Origin: Gammaproteobacteria bacterium
Lineage (GTDB): Bacteria > Pseudomonadota > Gammaproteobacteria > Pseudomonadales > Azotimanducaceae
Assembly: GCA_026713185.1 (NCBI GenBank)
Contig: JAPOOX010000179.1
Location: forward strand, 1-42,153
DNA length: 42,153 nucleotides
Direction of reading: 5' to 3'
Made by a program: the position numbers and the translations under genes. The notes beneath the pieces are model-generated. The model did no database searches and was not told the origin of the DNA. It saw only the letters and a program-made list of their open reading frames with translations. Of the stretch, positions 16,277 through 24,542 are shown in pieces (the first letter of the stretch is position 1; each line of letters opens with the position of its first letter).

Positions 16277-17124
16277 TGCCGCAATCCAGGGCAGAGATCT
16301 TCTGTAAAGCGGGATTTAACTATACGGGTACCATGGGTCCCCAGCGAGTTGAGGTGGATGTCCTCAATGGTCGTCAATTTTCCAATCCGGGATGGAGACA
16401 GTGTGGCTTTGAATTAATGAACCATCGTTCGTTAGTCACTGACTGGAATGATGACCAGCAGATTCAAGACCTGCACTACGATGAAATTTCAGTTTTCGCC
16501 CGGGAACTGACCGGTTGCAAGTATGCGATAGTGGGGGGTCATATCAGCCGAAATCCGGAACAGGCCGGGATTCACCATGACCTTGGGCCAATTTCACTGG
16601 TACATTCCGACTTCACCGAAACCTACGGTGATCGGATGCTCCGATTTTATTCTGAACAGGACCCTTCAACTGATAATGCTTCATCAACCGATAATAATCC
16701 CCACATTGGGCTCAAAAAAGCCGGGATAACAGCGGCAGACGTCAGCGCCGCGAAACGGATGTTGATTCTGCAATTCTGGCGTAATGTCGGCCCGGCAAAG
16801 ATGGATATGCCATTGGCGTTCTGTGATGCTACAACGGTTCCCAGAGAAGACTTGCGATCATTCCCTGTCAATAACTATGCTGGCGGTGGCTTCGACTTTG
16901 ATGCATTCAGCATCACTGCACCAAGGGGTCATTCCCACGACTGGTATGTTTTTCCGGAGATGAACATCGACGAGGTTGTTGTATTCAGAACTTTTGACAG
17001 CCAGTGCGTTGATCGGGGAGAGACATTCTGGACACCGCACTCCGCCTTCCGTGATCCCTCCGTGAAGGAAGGTGAACCCAGCCGGTATAGCATTGAATTA
17101 AGGGCGACCTGCCTGTTCTACTGA
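16276..17124 (+). CDS. CmcJ/NvfI-like oxidoreductase (Fe/2-oxoglutarate type)
   Basis: 282 residues, starting at a GTG whose first G is the last base of the MaoC stop. Family marks: LVHSDFTE with H110 and D112, which fit an iron H-x-D pair, LILQFWRNVGPAKMDMPLAFCD, WYVFPEMNIDEVVVFRTFDS, then TPHSAFRDP with H255 and a closing RYSIELRA (R270, R276). This layout matches proteins related to the cephamycin methoxylase helper CmcJ, fungal AsaB and NvfI, several of which are secondary-metabolite oxygenases. Function here is unknown. Stops exactly one base before the stop codon of the convergent aldo/keto reductase. Confidence 0.82.
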   Translation: MPQSRAEIFCKAGFNYTGTMGPQRVEVDVLNGRQFSNPGWRQCGFELMNHRSLVTDWNDDQQIQDLHYDEISVFARELTGCKYAIVGGHISRNPEQAGIHHDLGPISLVHSDFTETYGDRMLRFYSEQDPSTDNASSTDNNPHIGLKKAGITAADVSAAKRMLILQFWRNVGPAKMDMPLAFCDATTVPREDLRSFPVNNYAGGGFDFDAFSITAPRGHSHDWYVFPEMNIDEVVVFRTFDSQCVDRGETFWTPHSAFRDPSVKEGEPSRYSIELRATCLFY

Positions 17125-18156
17125 CTATGAGGTTCCAATAGACAACAGGTTGTCGACGGGTTTGTAAAGTTCTTCCAGATAGGTGACATCGTCTTCCTGC
17201 AGGGTGAATTCCGTGGCGCCCACAAGATCATCAAGCTGGGATATTCTGGACACACCCACTATGGGAGAATAGATTTCGGGCTTGCCCAGCATCCATGCCA
17301 GTGATATCTGTGCCGGTGATTTGCCATATTTATCTGCAATTTCCAATACCCGGTCGGCAATTTGAAAGTCCATTTCACCCCGGTACAGTCTTTCTGTTCG
17401 TCTCCGGTCACGGCCCTGGGACCGGTTGGTGGAGCCTTCATCAAACCCGCCTTTGTAAGAACCGGCCAGAATGCCTCTTGCCAGAGGTGACCATGGCGTT
17501 AATGCAACGCCGGTTTTATGGCAGTAGGGATTCATTTCCCGTTCTTCCTCCCGGTAAATCAGGTTGTAGTGATTCTGCATCGAAATGAATCTGGTCCAGC
17601 CGTGGATTTCCGCGGTCATTTGCAGTTCTGTAAATTGCCAGGCAAACATGGATGAAGCACCGAGATACAGGACCTTGCCTGCCTTGACTACATCGTTCAA
17701 CGCTTCCAGGGTCTCCTCTACCGGGACTGCCGAATGCGCCGGAACGCCATGGGGATGACGATGAATCACGAGATGATCTATGTAGTCATGCCCCAGTCTT
17801 TTCAGACTGGCGTCGACACCTTCCATGATGTGCTTGCGGGACAGACCGCCCTGATTGGCGCCGGCGCCCATCGGCATAGCCACTTTGGTTGCAAGTACAT
17901 ACTCCTCTCTTGGCAGCAGTTCGTTCAATAGAGAGCCGACGACTTGCTCACAGGCGCCTGAGCCATAGGTGTCCGCACAATCGAAGTAGAACAGACCATG
18001 GTCTATAGCTGCCTTGAAGATTGGACGGGCATCATCAATTCCCAGAGTCCAGTCTCCCTGATGTCCCCTGCCGGGGATACCGAAATTCATGGTTCCAAGG
18101 CACAGTTCGGAAACTTTGAGCCCGCAGTTCCTGCCCAGTTGGATGGCTTTTAACAT
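17125..18156 (-). CDS. Aldo/keto reductase
   Basis: NADPH-dependent carbonyl reductase, 343 residues, in the range of the Tas/YajO-like (AKR11-14) group. Catalytic tetrad D59 and Y64 (FDCADTYG), K91 (LATKVAM), H132 (VIHRHP). Late cofactor motif GVSRISQLDD. ATG at 18156 with AAGGAA nine bases upstream. Its stop codon directly abuts that of the CmcJ-like gene on the other strand (17124/17125), leaving no intergenic bases. Substrate unknown. Confidence 0.93.
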   Translation of the reverse strand: MLKAIQLGRNCGLKVSELCLGTMNFGIPGRGHQGDWTLGIDDARPIFKAAIDHGLFYFDCADTYGSGACEQVVGSLLNELLPREEYVLATKVAMPMGAGANQGGLSRKHIMEGVDASLKRLGHDYIDHLVIHRHPHGVPAHSAVPVEETLEALNDVVKAGKVLYLGASSMFAWQFTELQMTAEIHGWTRFISMQNHYNLIYREEEREMNPYCHKTGVALTPWSPLARGILAGSYKGGFDEGSTNRSQGRDRRRTERLYRGEMDFQIADRVLEIADKYGKSPAQISLAWMLGKPEIYSPIVGVSRISQLDDLVGATEFTLQEDDVTYLEELYKPVDNLLSIGTS

Positions 18157-18328
18157 AATGGATATTCCTTGAATTTCAACATTGGCGCCGTTCCTGTTTG
18201 ATGAGTATGCTGACTTGCATCAATGACCTGGAAGAGTACAGAATGGCAGCAATGACAGCAACCTGCCTAAATTCCTGATGGGGCATGTCCCTGGTCAGGC
18301 GTGAAACGATCTTGACGGAGTGACTGGT

Positions 18329-20203
18329 GTGAGTGGAACATCACAATTTGGATTACTGAAGACCCGCCGCCTCTGCCCGCTATTCATAACCCAGTTCCTG
18401 GGCGCCTTTAACGACAACGTTTATAAACAGGCACTGATCCTGATGCTGGTGTACGGTTCAATCATCGCTGATGAAGATATTGATCTTGTGGTTAACGCCG
18501 CTGCGGCACTGTTCGTTCTGCCATTCTTTCTGTTCTCGGCAACCGCAGGAACAATGGCAGACCGGTTTGAAAAATCCAGCCTGATTCGCAAGATAAAACT
18601 GGCGGAAATTGTCATTGCCATGCTCGCTGTAACGGCTCTGTACACTCAAAATATTTTTGCTCTGCTGGCAGTACTGTTTCTCCTGGGTGTACAGTCGACA
18701 TTTTTTGGTCCGCTAAAATTCTCCATACTGCCACAGCATCTGCACGAAACTGAACTCGTCGGAGGTAATGGCGTCATCGAGATGGGAACCTTTGTTGCCA
18801 TTCTTCTGGGTACCATCATGGGTGGCGTCATAGCCGGTATGAAAGGTGTCAGCATCGGGTTGTCCGTTATGGTGACGGGTGTCGCTATCGCCGGGTTCCT
18901 GTCGAGTTTGCGTATTCCGGAAGCAGCCCCCGGATTCACTGACCGTCCCGACTGGAATCCTTTCAGGGAAACCGTTTCTCTCATCAGGTATGCCGCCGAG
19001 AAAAAATCAGTATTTCAATCGGTGCTCGGGGTGTCCTGGTTCTGGCTGGTCGGGTCCGTGTATATCTCGCAAATCGCCAATCTTACCAACACATATCTCA
19101 ATGGAACCGCATACGTTGTTACACTGATTCTGGCCGTCTTTACGATTGCCATTGCAGTGGGTTCATTGGCCTGTGAACGCCTATCCGGACGCAAAATTGA
19201 AATTGGACTGGTACCTGTCGGGGCTTTTGGCGTGAGTCTTTTCGGATTCGATGCCTATTGGGCAATCAACGCGATTGACGCTGATTCCCCAAGAGGTGTA
19301 ATTGAGTTTCTCACTGCACAAGGGACTTACCGATTGTTATTTGATCTGGGACTGATGGGAATGTTCAGCGGGATGTTTGTAGTCCCGTTACAGGCACTGA
19401 TCCAGTCCAGAACGCCACAAGACCGCCGGGCACGGGTCATCGCTGCAAATAATATTCTCAATTCCCTGTTCATGGTTACCGGCGCCTGTATCGCTATTGT
19501 CTGGCTTACTGTGCTCGACTGGTCGATTCCGTCACTTTTCCTGCTGATGTCGGTGTTGAATGCAGCCGTTGCAATTTATATCTTCAGGAATGTGCCTGAG
19601 TTCACCATGCGCTTTCTCGTATGGATCATCAGTCATGGGATGTATCGTGTGAAACACCAGGGTCTTGACAGGATACCGGACCGTGGTGCGGCGGTGATCG
19701 TCTGTAATCATGTCAGTTACATGGACGCAATGCTGCTTGCGGGCGCTGTACGACGCCCCATTCGTTTTGTGATGTATAAACCGATATATGACCTGCCGGT
19801 CCTTAATTTTGTCTTCAGAGTAGGGCGTGCGATTCCCATCACGCGAAGAGAGGAAGATCAGGAAGCCTACGAGAGGGCATTCAGCGAGATTCGTGAAGCG
19901 CTGGGAGCAGGTGATCTGATCTGCCTGTTCCCTGAGGGACGTTTAAGCCCGGACGGTGAACTGGGTGAATTCAAACCGGGAGTTGAAAAGATCATATCTG
20001 AAACACCGGTTCCAGTGATACCTGCGGCACTGAGTGGATTATGGGGTAGTTTTTTCAGTCGTTCCGGCAAGGGGGCATTCCGTCATCCCAACCGGTTCTG
20101 GTCAAGGATTCAGATTTCAATTTCAGATGCCCTGGCGCCTAATGATGCCAGGGCAGAAGTTCTGCGTGAAGAAGTACTTGCCTTACGCGGTGAACTACGT
20201 TGA
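18329..20203 (+). CDS. LplT-like MFS transporter fused to PlsC-type acyltransferase
   Basis: 624 residues, two domains. Residues about 10-415 are a 12-segment major facilitator resembling lysophospholipid transporter LplT (FITQFLGAFNDNVYKQAL; MADRFEKSS). From about 420 comes a glycerolipid acyltransferase: NHVSYMD (H461, D466) as the HX4D centre, then FPEGRLSPDGELG. Together it would flip a lysophospholipid inward and reacylate it at the inner membrane. The acyl-ACP synthetase part found in LplT-Aas fusions is absent. The GTG at 18329 is chosen because GACGGAG lies 8 bases ahead; a GTG at 18320 overlaps that site. Convergent with the GST gene, gap 8 bases. Confidence 0.9.
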   Translation: MSGTSQFGLLKTRRLCPLFITQFLGAFNDNVYKQALILMLVYGSIIADEDIDLVVNAAAALFVLPFFLFSATAGTMADRFEKSSLIRKIKLAEIVIAMLAVTALYTQNIFALLAVLFLLGVQSTFFGPLKFSILPQHLHETELVGGNGVIEMGTFVAILLGTIMGGVIAGMKGVSIGLSVMVTGVAIAGFLSSLRIPEAAPGFTDRPDWNPFRETVSLIRYAAEKKSVFQSVLGVSWFWLVGSVYISQIANLTNTYLNGTAYVVTLILAVFTIAIAVGSLACERLSGRKIEIGLVPVGAFGVSLFGFDAYWAINAIDADSPRGVIEFLTAQGTYRLLFDLGLMGMFSGMFVVPLQALIQSRTPQDRRARVIAANNILNSLFMVTGACIAIVWLTVLDWSIPSLFLLMSVLNAAVAIYIFRNVPEFTMRFLVWIISHGMYRVKHQGLDRIPDRGAAVIVCNHVSYMDAMLLAGAVRRPIRFVMYKPIYDLPVLNFVFRVGRAIPITRREEDQEAYERAFSEIREALGAGDLICLFPEGRLSPDGELGEFKPGVEKIISETPVPVIPAALSGLWGSFFSRSGKGAFRHPNRFWSRIQISISDALAPNDARAEVLREEVLALRGELR

Positions 20204-20211
20204 GAAAAGGG

Positions 20212-20847
20212 TCAGGCGCTGGCGCTGGGTCTCGCGGATACCTCGGCATGCCAGCGTTGCACATTTTCACATGCATCCGGGACAGGAACCCGGGCTGCAA
20301 AGGTGGCAAAATCCACCACACAGAGTGCTGTGATATCGGCAATGCTGAATTCATCACCGGCAACGTATGCAGCACTGCCCAGATGATCATCAAGAGATTG
20401 ATAGAATCGGCTTAAGCTGTTTTTGCCACGATCTACAAGCGCCGGAATGGCATTTACCGTACCAACATTGCCGCCCATCCCCCGGGATGAGAAACCAGGG
20501 AAGGAATTTCGGAAGGCTTCAGCGGCGCCTGACAAGCCGTCAAATTCCATGTGCCGTTGGCGGGACTCTATATGTGCCTTCGACTTTGCATCGGTTCCCA
20601 TGAGCGGAGGTTCGGGACAGGTCTCTTCAAAATACCGGCATATGGCCACGGATTCGTCTATCACTGTGCCATCATCCAGAACCAGAGCAGGTAGCAATCC
20701 CCGGGGATTAATGGACAGGAAGTCGCTATCGAGATTTTCACCCTCCATGATGTTTACCTGAATGTTTTCACAGGTGATTCCCTTCTCGGCCATGAATATT
20801 CGTACCCGGCGTGGATTTGGGGCCAGTGTGCTGTCATAGAGTTTCAT
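20212..20847 (-). CDS. Glutathione S-transferase family protein
   Basis: 211 residues. N-terminal thioredoxin-like domain (MKLYDSTLAPNPRRVRIFMA) with glutathione-binding LVLDDGTVIDESVAICRYFEE, then a helical C-terminal domain with GDEFSIADITALCVVDFA, the usual GST folding motif. The likely thiol-activating residue is S6 or a near neighbour, not a Cys. ATG at 20847 with AGGAGA upstream. Detoxification or an isomerase role in aromatic or lipid breakdown are both possible. Confidence 0.92.
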   Translation of the reverse strand: MKLYDSTLAPNPRRVRIFMAEKGITCENIQVNIMEGENLDSDFLSINPRGLLPALVLDDGTVIDESVAICRYFEETCPEPPLMGTDAKSKAHIESRQRHMEFDGLSGAAEAFRNSFPGFSSRGMGGNVGTVNAIPALVDRGKNSLSRFYQSLDDHLGSAAYVAGDEFSIADITALCVVDFATFAARVPVPDACENVQRWHAEVSARPSASA

Positions 20848-20968
20848 TTACTTCTCCTGATTGCAATGTATTGCAGGAAGTATACACAGTTCTGATTCCG
20901 GTACCTTGTGAGTAAACCCTGAATAAGCGATTATTACATCTCGATATCTCAAGGATTATGGAAGTGTT

Positions 20969-22024
20969 ATGTTGATTGACAAGGATTCTCTGACTGAGTT
21001 TGCCAGGCAGATATTCATAAGTCTGGGTACGGAAGAGGACAGGGCACAGGAAATCGCAGATCACCTGGTTGAAGCCAATCTGAAAGGCCACGATTCCCAC
21101 GGTGTAGGGATGATCCCGTCTTATGTCCGCAGTGCGTTGCATGATATTCTACAGATTAATGCTGACGCCGAATTGATCCTGGACAAGGGAGCGGTTCTGC
21201 TGGTGGATGGAAATCTGGGATTTGGGCAGGTCGTTGGCCGGCAGGCAACTGACCTGGGTATTGATCGAGTCAGGGATACCGGCATTGTCTGTGTTGGATC
21301 CCGCAATAACTACCATCTGGGACGCATAGGAACCTACGGGGAACGTTGTGCACGGGCTGGTCTGGTATCCATACACTTCGTCAACGTGGTCGGTCACCCG
21401 CCTAATGTTTCACCCTGGGGAGGTAGAGATGCACGAATGCTGACCAACCCATTTTGTTGTGTTGTACCCACGGCAACTGATCCCATTGTGCTGGACATGG
21501 CGACGAGTGCCATAGCCTATGGCAAGGTTCGTGTTGCCGGCCTGAAAGGTGTTCCAGTCCCTGATGATTGTCTGTTTGATGCCGAAGGAATGCCAAGCAA
21601 CGACCCCGGTGTCATGAATTCCGGGGGGACCCTGGGTCCCTTTGGGAAACACAAAGGCTACGGTCTGGCGCTGATGTGTGAACTTCTCGGTGGTGGGCTT
21701 GCCGGCGAGTGGACTATACAGGATGTGGAGAGACACAAATCACCAACGGTCAATCATATGATGATGATAATCATTGACCCGGCGTTATTCGGAGGTCTTG
21801 AGAGATTCCAGCGGGAGGTACAGGGCATGTCGGACTGGTTGCATGCCTCAAAACCCGCAAAAGGCTTTGACAAAGTAAGACTGCCTGGAGAACCGGAACG
21901 CGAATCCATGGCCGAACGTCTGGCAAATGGTATCCGGATTGATGATCAGTCCTGGGAAACGATCACACAATCGGCGCAGCTGGCCGGAGTGTCAAAAGCT
22001 GACATTGCGGTATTGACTGCCTGA
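20969..22024 (+). CDS. Malate/L-lactate/ureidoglycolate dehydrogenase family
   Basis: NAD(P)-dependent oxidoreductase of the Ldh-type fold unrelated to Rossmann lactate dehydrogenases. 351 residues, normal. Family marks: NLKGHDSHGVGMIPSYV near 37-52, SRNNYHLGRIG with a probable catalytic His, HPPNVSPWGG, PIVLDMATS, and LGPFGKHKGYGLALMCELLG. Substrate may be malate, lactate or a related 2-hydroxyacid. Its TGA overlaps the ATG of the enoyl-CoA hydratase (ATGA), so the pair is one operon. Confidence 0.92.
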   Translation: MLIDKDSLTEFARQIFISLGTEEDRAQEIADHLVEANLKGHDSHGVGMIPSYVRSALHDILQINADAELILDKGAVLLVDGNLGFGQVVGRQATDLGIDRVRDTGIVCVGSRNNYHLGRIGTYGERCARAGLVSIHFVNVVGHPPNVSPWGGRDARMLTNPFCCVVPTATDPIVLDMATSAIAYGKVRVAGLKGVPVPDDCLFDAEGMPSNDPGVMNSGGTLGPFGKHKGYGLALMCELLGGGLAGEWTIQDVERHKSPTVNHMMMIIIDPALFGGLERFQREVQGMSDWLHASKPAKGFDKVRLPGEPERESMAERLANGIRIDDQSWETITQSAQLAGVSKADIAVLTA

Positions 22025-22818
22025 TGAGCAGACAATACCTTACGTCCGCCACCTGTATTCTGTACGAGGTAACAGCACCGCTGGCCTTGATTACCATCAA
22101 TCGTCCGGAGAAGCACAATGCGATTTCGCTGCAGACTCTGGATGAATTGCAGCAGGCAGTTGATCTGGCTGCCCGCGATAACGAGGTGCGCGTCATTGCC
22201 ATTACAGGCGCCGGAGGCAGGGCATTTGCATCCGGGTCCGATCTTAACGAAGTTGCAGATCGTGATTTGCGTACGGCGCTGGAGCCTGTTGTGCAAGGAC
22301 TTGCCGATCAACTGGAGGCAACACCCAAACCGACGATTGCTGCAATCGACGGGATTTGCATGGGGGGTGGACTGGAGATCGCTCTTGGCTGTGACCTTCG
22401 GGTCTGTACTCCAGCCAGTCGTTTTGCAACACCGGAGGGCAAACTTGGAATCATTCCCGGCGGCGGAGCTACCGCACGGTTACCGCGTATTGTTGGCCGG
22501 GGCTGGGCAATGGAAATGATGCTGATGGGTGATCCGGTCAATGCGGAGCGTGCGATTCAGATCGGGTTGGTCACCAGAGTCGTTGCGGCCGAAGAACTGA
22601 TTCCGGAAGTGAGTCGGATGGCGGAACACCTGGCATCGTTTGCGCCATTTGTTCCACAATTCATGAAAGCAATGATTCACCAGGGGATGGAGGGCAGTAT
22701 GACCGCCGCCCTGGCCATGGAGAAATTCGCCCAGGGGGCTTTGGTACAGACAGAGGACAAGGCCGAAGGAATCAGTGCATTCCTTGAGAAACGTAAACCT
22801 GATTTCAAAGGGCGATAG
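22024..22818 (+). CDS. Enoyl-CoA hydratase/isomerase (crotonase fold)
   Basis: 264 residues, the standard crotonase length. CoA site NRPEKHNAIS, oxyanion holes ASGSDLNE and ICMGGGLEIALGCDLRV, and both catalytic glutamates of true hydratases present at E118 and E138 (ATPEGKLGIIPGGG). So hydration of an enoyl-CoA is the best call, unlike isomerases lacking one of them. Start overlaps the dehydrogenase stop by one base on each side. Probably beta-oxidation of an unusual acid together with its operon partner. Confidence 0.92.
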   Translation: MSRQYLTSATCILYEVTAPLALITINRPEKHNAISLQTLDELQQAVDLAARDNEVRVIAITGAGGRAFASGSDLNEVADRDLRTALEPVVQGLADQLEATPKPTIAAIDGICMGGGLEIALGCDLRVCTPASRFATPEGKLGIIPGGGATARLPRIVGRGWAMEMMLMGDPVNAERAIQIGLVTRVVAAEELIPEVSRMAEHLASFAPFVPQFMKAMIHQGMEGSMTAALAMEKFAQGALVQTEDKAEGISAFLEKRKPDFKGR

Positions 22819-22863
22819 CAGCTATCTTTTCCACCCGAACAAACTCATGAACAGACTTGATCG

Positions 22864-22872
22864 TGTTATAAT
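22864..22872 (+). promoter_or_regulatory. Extended -10 element
   Basis: TGTTATAAT matches the extended -10 form exactly, but no good -35 lies 16-18 bases upstream. A transcript from here would begin just before the 23-base repeats and would cross the weak terminator-like hairpin. Confidence 0.35.
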
Positions 22873-22888
22873 GCAAGTGAGTGAAGTC

Positions 22889-22954
22889 GCAATCGGTGAA
22901 CGATACAAACCGCAATCGGTGAACGATACAATATGCAATCGTTGAACGATATAA
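22889..22954. repeat. Three 23-bp spaced direct repeats with palindromic core
   Basis: Units start at 22889, 22912 and 22935, exactly 23 bases apart. Units one and two share GCAATCGGTGAACGATACAA; the third is GCAATCGTTGAACGATATAA. Within each, ATCGKTGAACGAT is a palindrome around a central G, perfect in unit three (ATCGTT-G-AACGAT) and one base off in the others. The 3-fold array fits a dimeric regulator bound on roughly the same helix face every 2.2 turns. Centres lie about 83, 106 and 129 bases before the predicted cox start. Confidence 0.85.
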
Positions 22955-22979
22955 AAATAGCGCTGAATATCGCTTTTTT
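22953..22979 (+). terminator. Weak terminator-like hairpin
   Basis: AGCG and CGCT bracket an 8-base loop, extended by A/T pairs and followed by six T. The stem is short and bulged, so it may be chance; it could stop read-through from the hydratase operon. Confidence 0.2.
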
Positions 22980-22992
22980 GGCCTGATTGATG

Positions 22993-23020
22993 TTGACTTT
23001 AGGTAACTTAAAAATATAAT
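22993..23020 (+). promoter_or_regulatory. Sigma-70 promoter of the cox operon
   Basis: TTGACT (22993-22998), 16 bases, then TATAAT (23015-23020). Start of transcription expected near 23027, giving a leader of about 106 bases to coxB. Confidence 0.65.
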
Positions 23021-23132
23021 TTACGCCTTTTGGTTGACCCTGCCCTGGTTGTTACCCTGAATAATTTGATATCGGTAAAATAACAGGAAGCAACCACTCT
23101 CCAAAAACAGATATGTTCTGAGAGGACAAATT

Positions 23133-24542
23133 ATGCTTGTTGCAATTGTGTTTATGCTATTGGTAGTCATTTCGGTAGCGTTTCACCTCCTCAGTCCCTG
23201 GTGGTTTACGCCTCTGGCATCCAATTGGGATACGATTGACCTGACAGTAGATATCACTTTCTGGGTAACAGGCGCTGTATTTATCGCCGTCAATATGTTT
23301 ATGGCTTATGCCGTCATCCGTTTCCGAAATCGCGGTCCTGACAGCAAACGCGCCCTCTACGAGCCGGAGAACCCCAGGCTTGAGTTGTGGCTGACCATCG
23401 TTACGGCTATTGGCGTTGCAGCGATGCTGGCGCCCGGTCTTGTGGTCTGGAACGACTTCATCAATGTACCAGAAGATGCCTGGGAATTTGAAGTCGTTGG
23501 TGAACAATGGCGGTGGACATATCGTCTTCCCGGAGAGGACAACAAGCTTGGAACCTCTAATTCTTCTTTTGTCAACATCAACAATCCATTAGGGGTCAAT
23601 CCAAATGACCCTGATGGTCAGGACGATCTCATCATCACCAGTAACGTCGTCCACATTCCTATCGATAAACCCGTTAAATTATTGCTGCGATCAAAAGACG
23701 TACTGCATAACTTTGCCGTTGCAGAATTTCGCGTAAAAATGGATCTGGTTCCGGGCCTGGTATCCTATTTGTGGTTAACACCGACTAGAGCAGGAACCTA
23801 TGTTGTCCTCTGTGAAGAGTTGTGTGGTCTGGGCCACTTCACCATGCGCGGCAAAGTGGTAGTCGACACACAAGAGGACTTTGATGCATGGCAGGCGGAG
23901 CAGGTAACCTTTGCGGAAACACAGGCAGTCGCCAAAGGTGACGCCGTTGCGGGGCAGCCTCTGTATGCGGTCTGTGCAGCCTGCCATGGACAGAATGGCG
24001 AAGGTGTAGTGGCGTTAAATTCTCCCAAGCTGAGCGGTCAGGAAGACTGGTACCTGGAACGTCAGTTGTACAACTTTAAACATGGTATCCGTGGTACTCA
24101 CGAGGACGATGTATATGGCCAACAGATGGCGCCCATGGTAGCTGTGCTGGCTGACGACGCAGCAATCCGGAATGTCAGTGCCTATATCGGGACGCTGCCC
24201 TTGCATGTCAGCGAGCAATCAACATCGGGTGACGTGGAACGGGGCAGGAAACTTTATGTAACCTGTGGTACCTGCCATGGAATGAACGGTGAGGGTAACT
24301 ATGCAACCAACTCACCAAAACTCAGCGGTCAGGAAGATTGGTACCTCCGGCGACAACTGGAGAATTTCAAAACCGGAGTCAGGGGTTCTCATCCGGATGA
24401 CCTGTTTGGACCACAGATGGGCAGTATGGCCAGGATGTTGAGATCAGATAAAGATATGGATGATGTCATAGCTTACATCAACACATTTCCACAGGTGGTC
24501 ACTGATAAAGTGGCCCAGGTAAACCTAGAAAGGGGTCAATAA
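23133..24542 (+). CDS. coxB: Cytochrome c oxidase subunit II with two cytochrome c domains
   Basis: 469 residues. Three hydrophobic segments (about 2-22, 40-63, 84-105), then a cupredoxin domain with the dinuclear CuA ligands H192, C227, E229, C231, H235 and M238 (CEELCGLGHFTM). From about 265 two cytochrome c units follow, C281-A-A-C284-H285 and C378-G-T-C381-H382, each with a QM-type distal Met region (GQQMAPM, GPQMGSM). It takes electrons at the periplasmic face and passes them to CuA, with the diheme tail able to replace or dock a soluble cytochrome. Its stop overlaps the start of coxA (TAATG). GAGAGG precedes the ATG. One-haem tails are known in caa3 oxidases; the two-haem tail is less usual. 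Confidence 0.95.
   Translation: MLVAIVFMLLVVISVAFHLLSPWWFTPLASNWDTIDLTVDITFWVTGAVFIAVNMFMAYAVIRFRNRGPDSKRALYEPENPRLELWLTIVTAIGVAAMLAPGLVVWNDFINVPEDAWEFEVVGEQWRWTYRLPGEDNKLGTSNSSFVNINNPLGVNPNDPDGQDDLIITSNVVHIPIDKPVKLLLRSKDVLHNFAVAEFRVKMDLVPGLVSYLWLTPTRAGTYVVLCEELCGLGHFTMRGKVVVDTQEDFDAWQAEQVTFAETQAVAKGDAVAGQPLYAVCAACHGQNGEGVVALNSPKLSGQEDWYLERQLYNFKHGIRGTHEDDVYGQQMAPMVAVLADDAAIRNVSAYIGTLPLHVSEQSTSGDVERGRKLYVTCGTCHGMNGEGNYATNSPKLSGQEDWYLRRQLENFKTGVRGSHPDDLFGPQMGSMARMLRSDKDMDDVIAYINTFPQVVTDKVAQVNLERGQ

Larger units (their letters stand above)
22819..23132. other. Control region upstream of the cox operon
   Basis: A 314-base gene-free gap between the hydratase and coxB. It holds, in order, an extended -10 (22864), three 23-base direct repeats (22889-22954), a weak hairpin with a T-run (22953-22979), and a near-consensus promoter (22993-23020). 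The final 106 bases would be an untranslated leader carrying GGTTG/CAACC complementary bits and a GAGAGG ribosome site before coxB. Confidence 0.7.

Noticed and set aside
22889..22954. CRISPR array or plasmid iterons
   Set aside because: Only three units with no spacers for CRISPR (3-base gaps), and no replication gene nearby for iterons; an operator array fits better.
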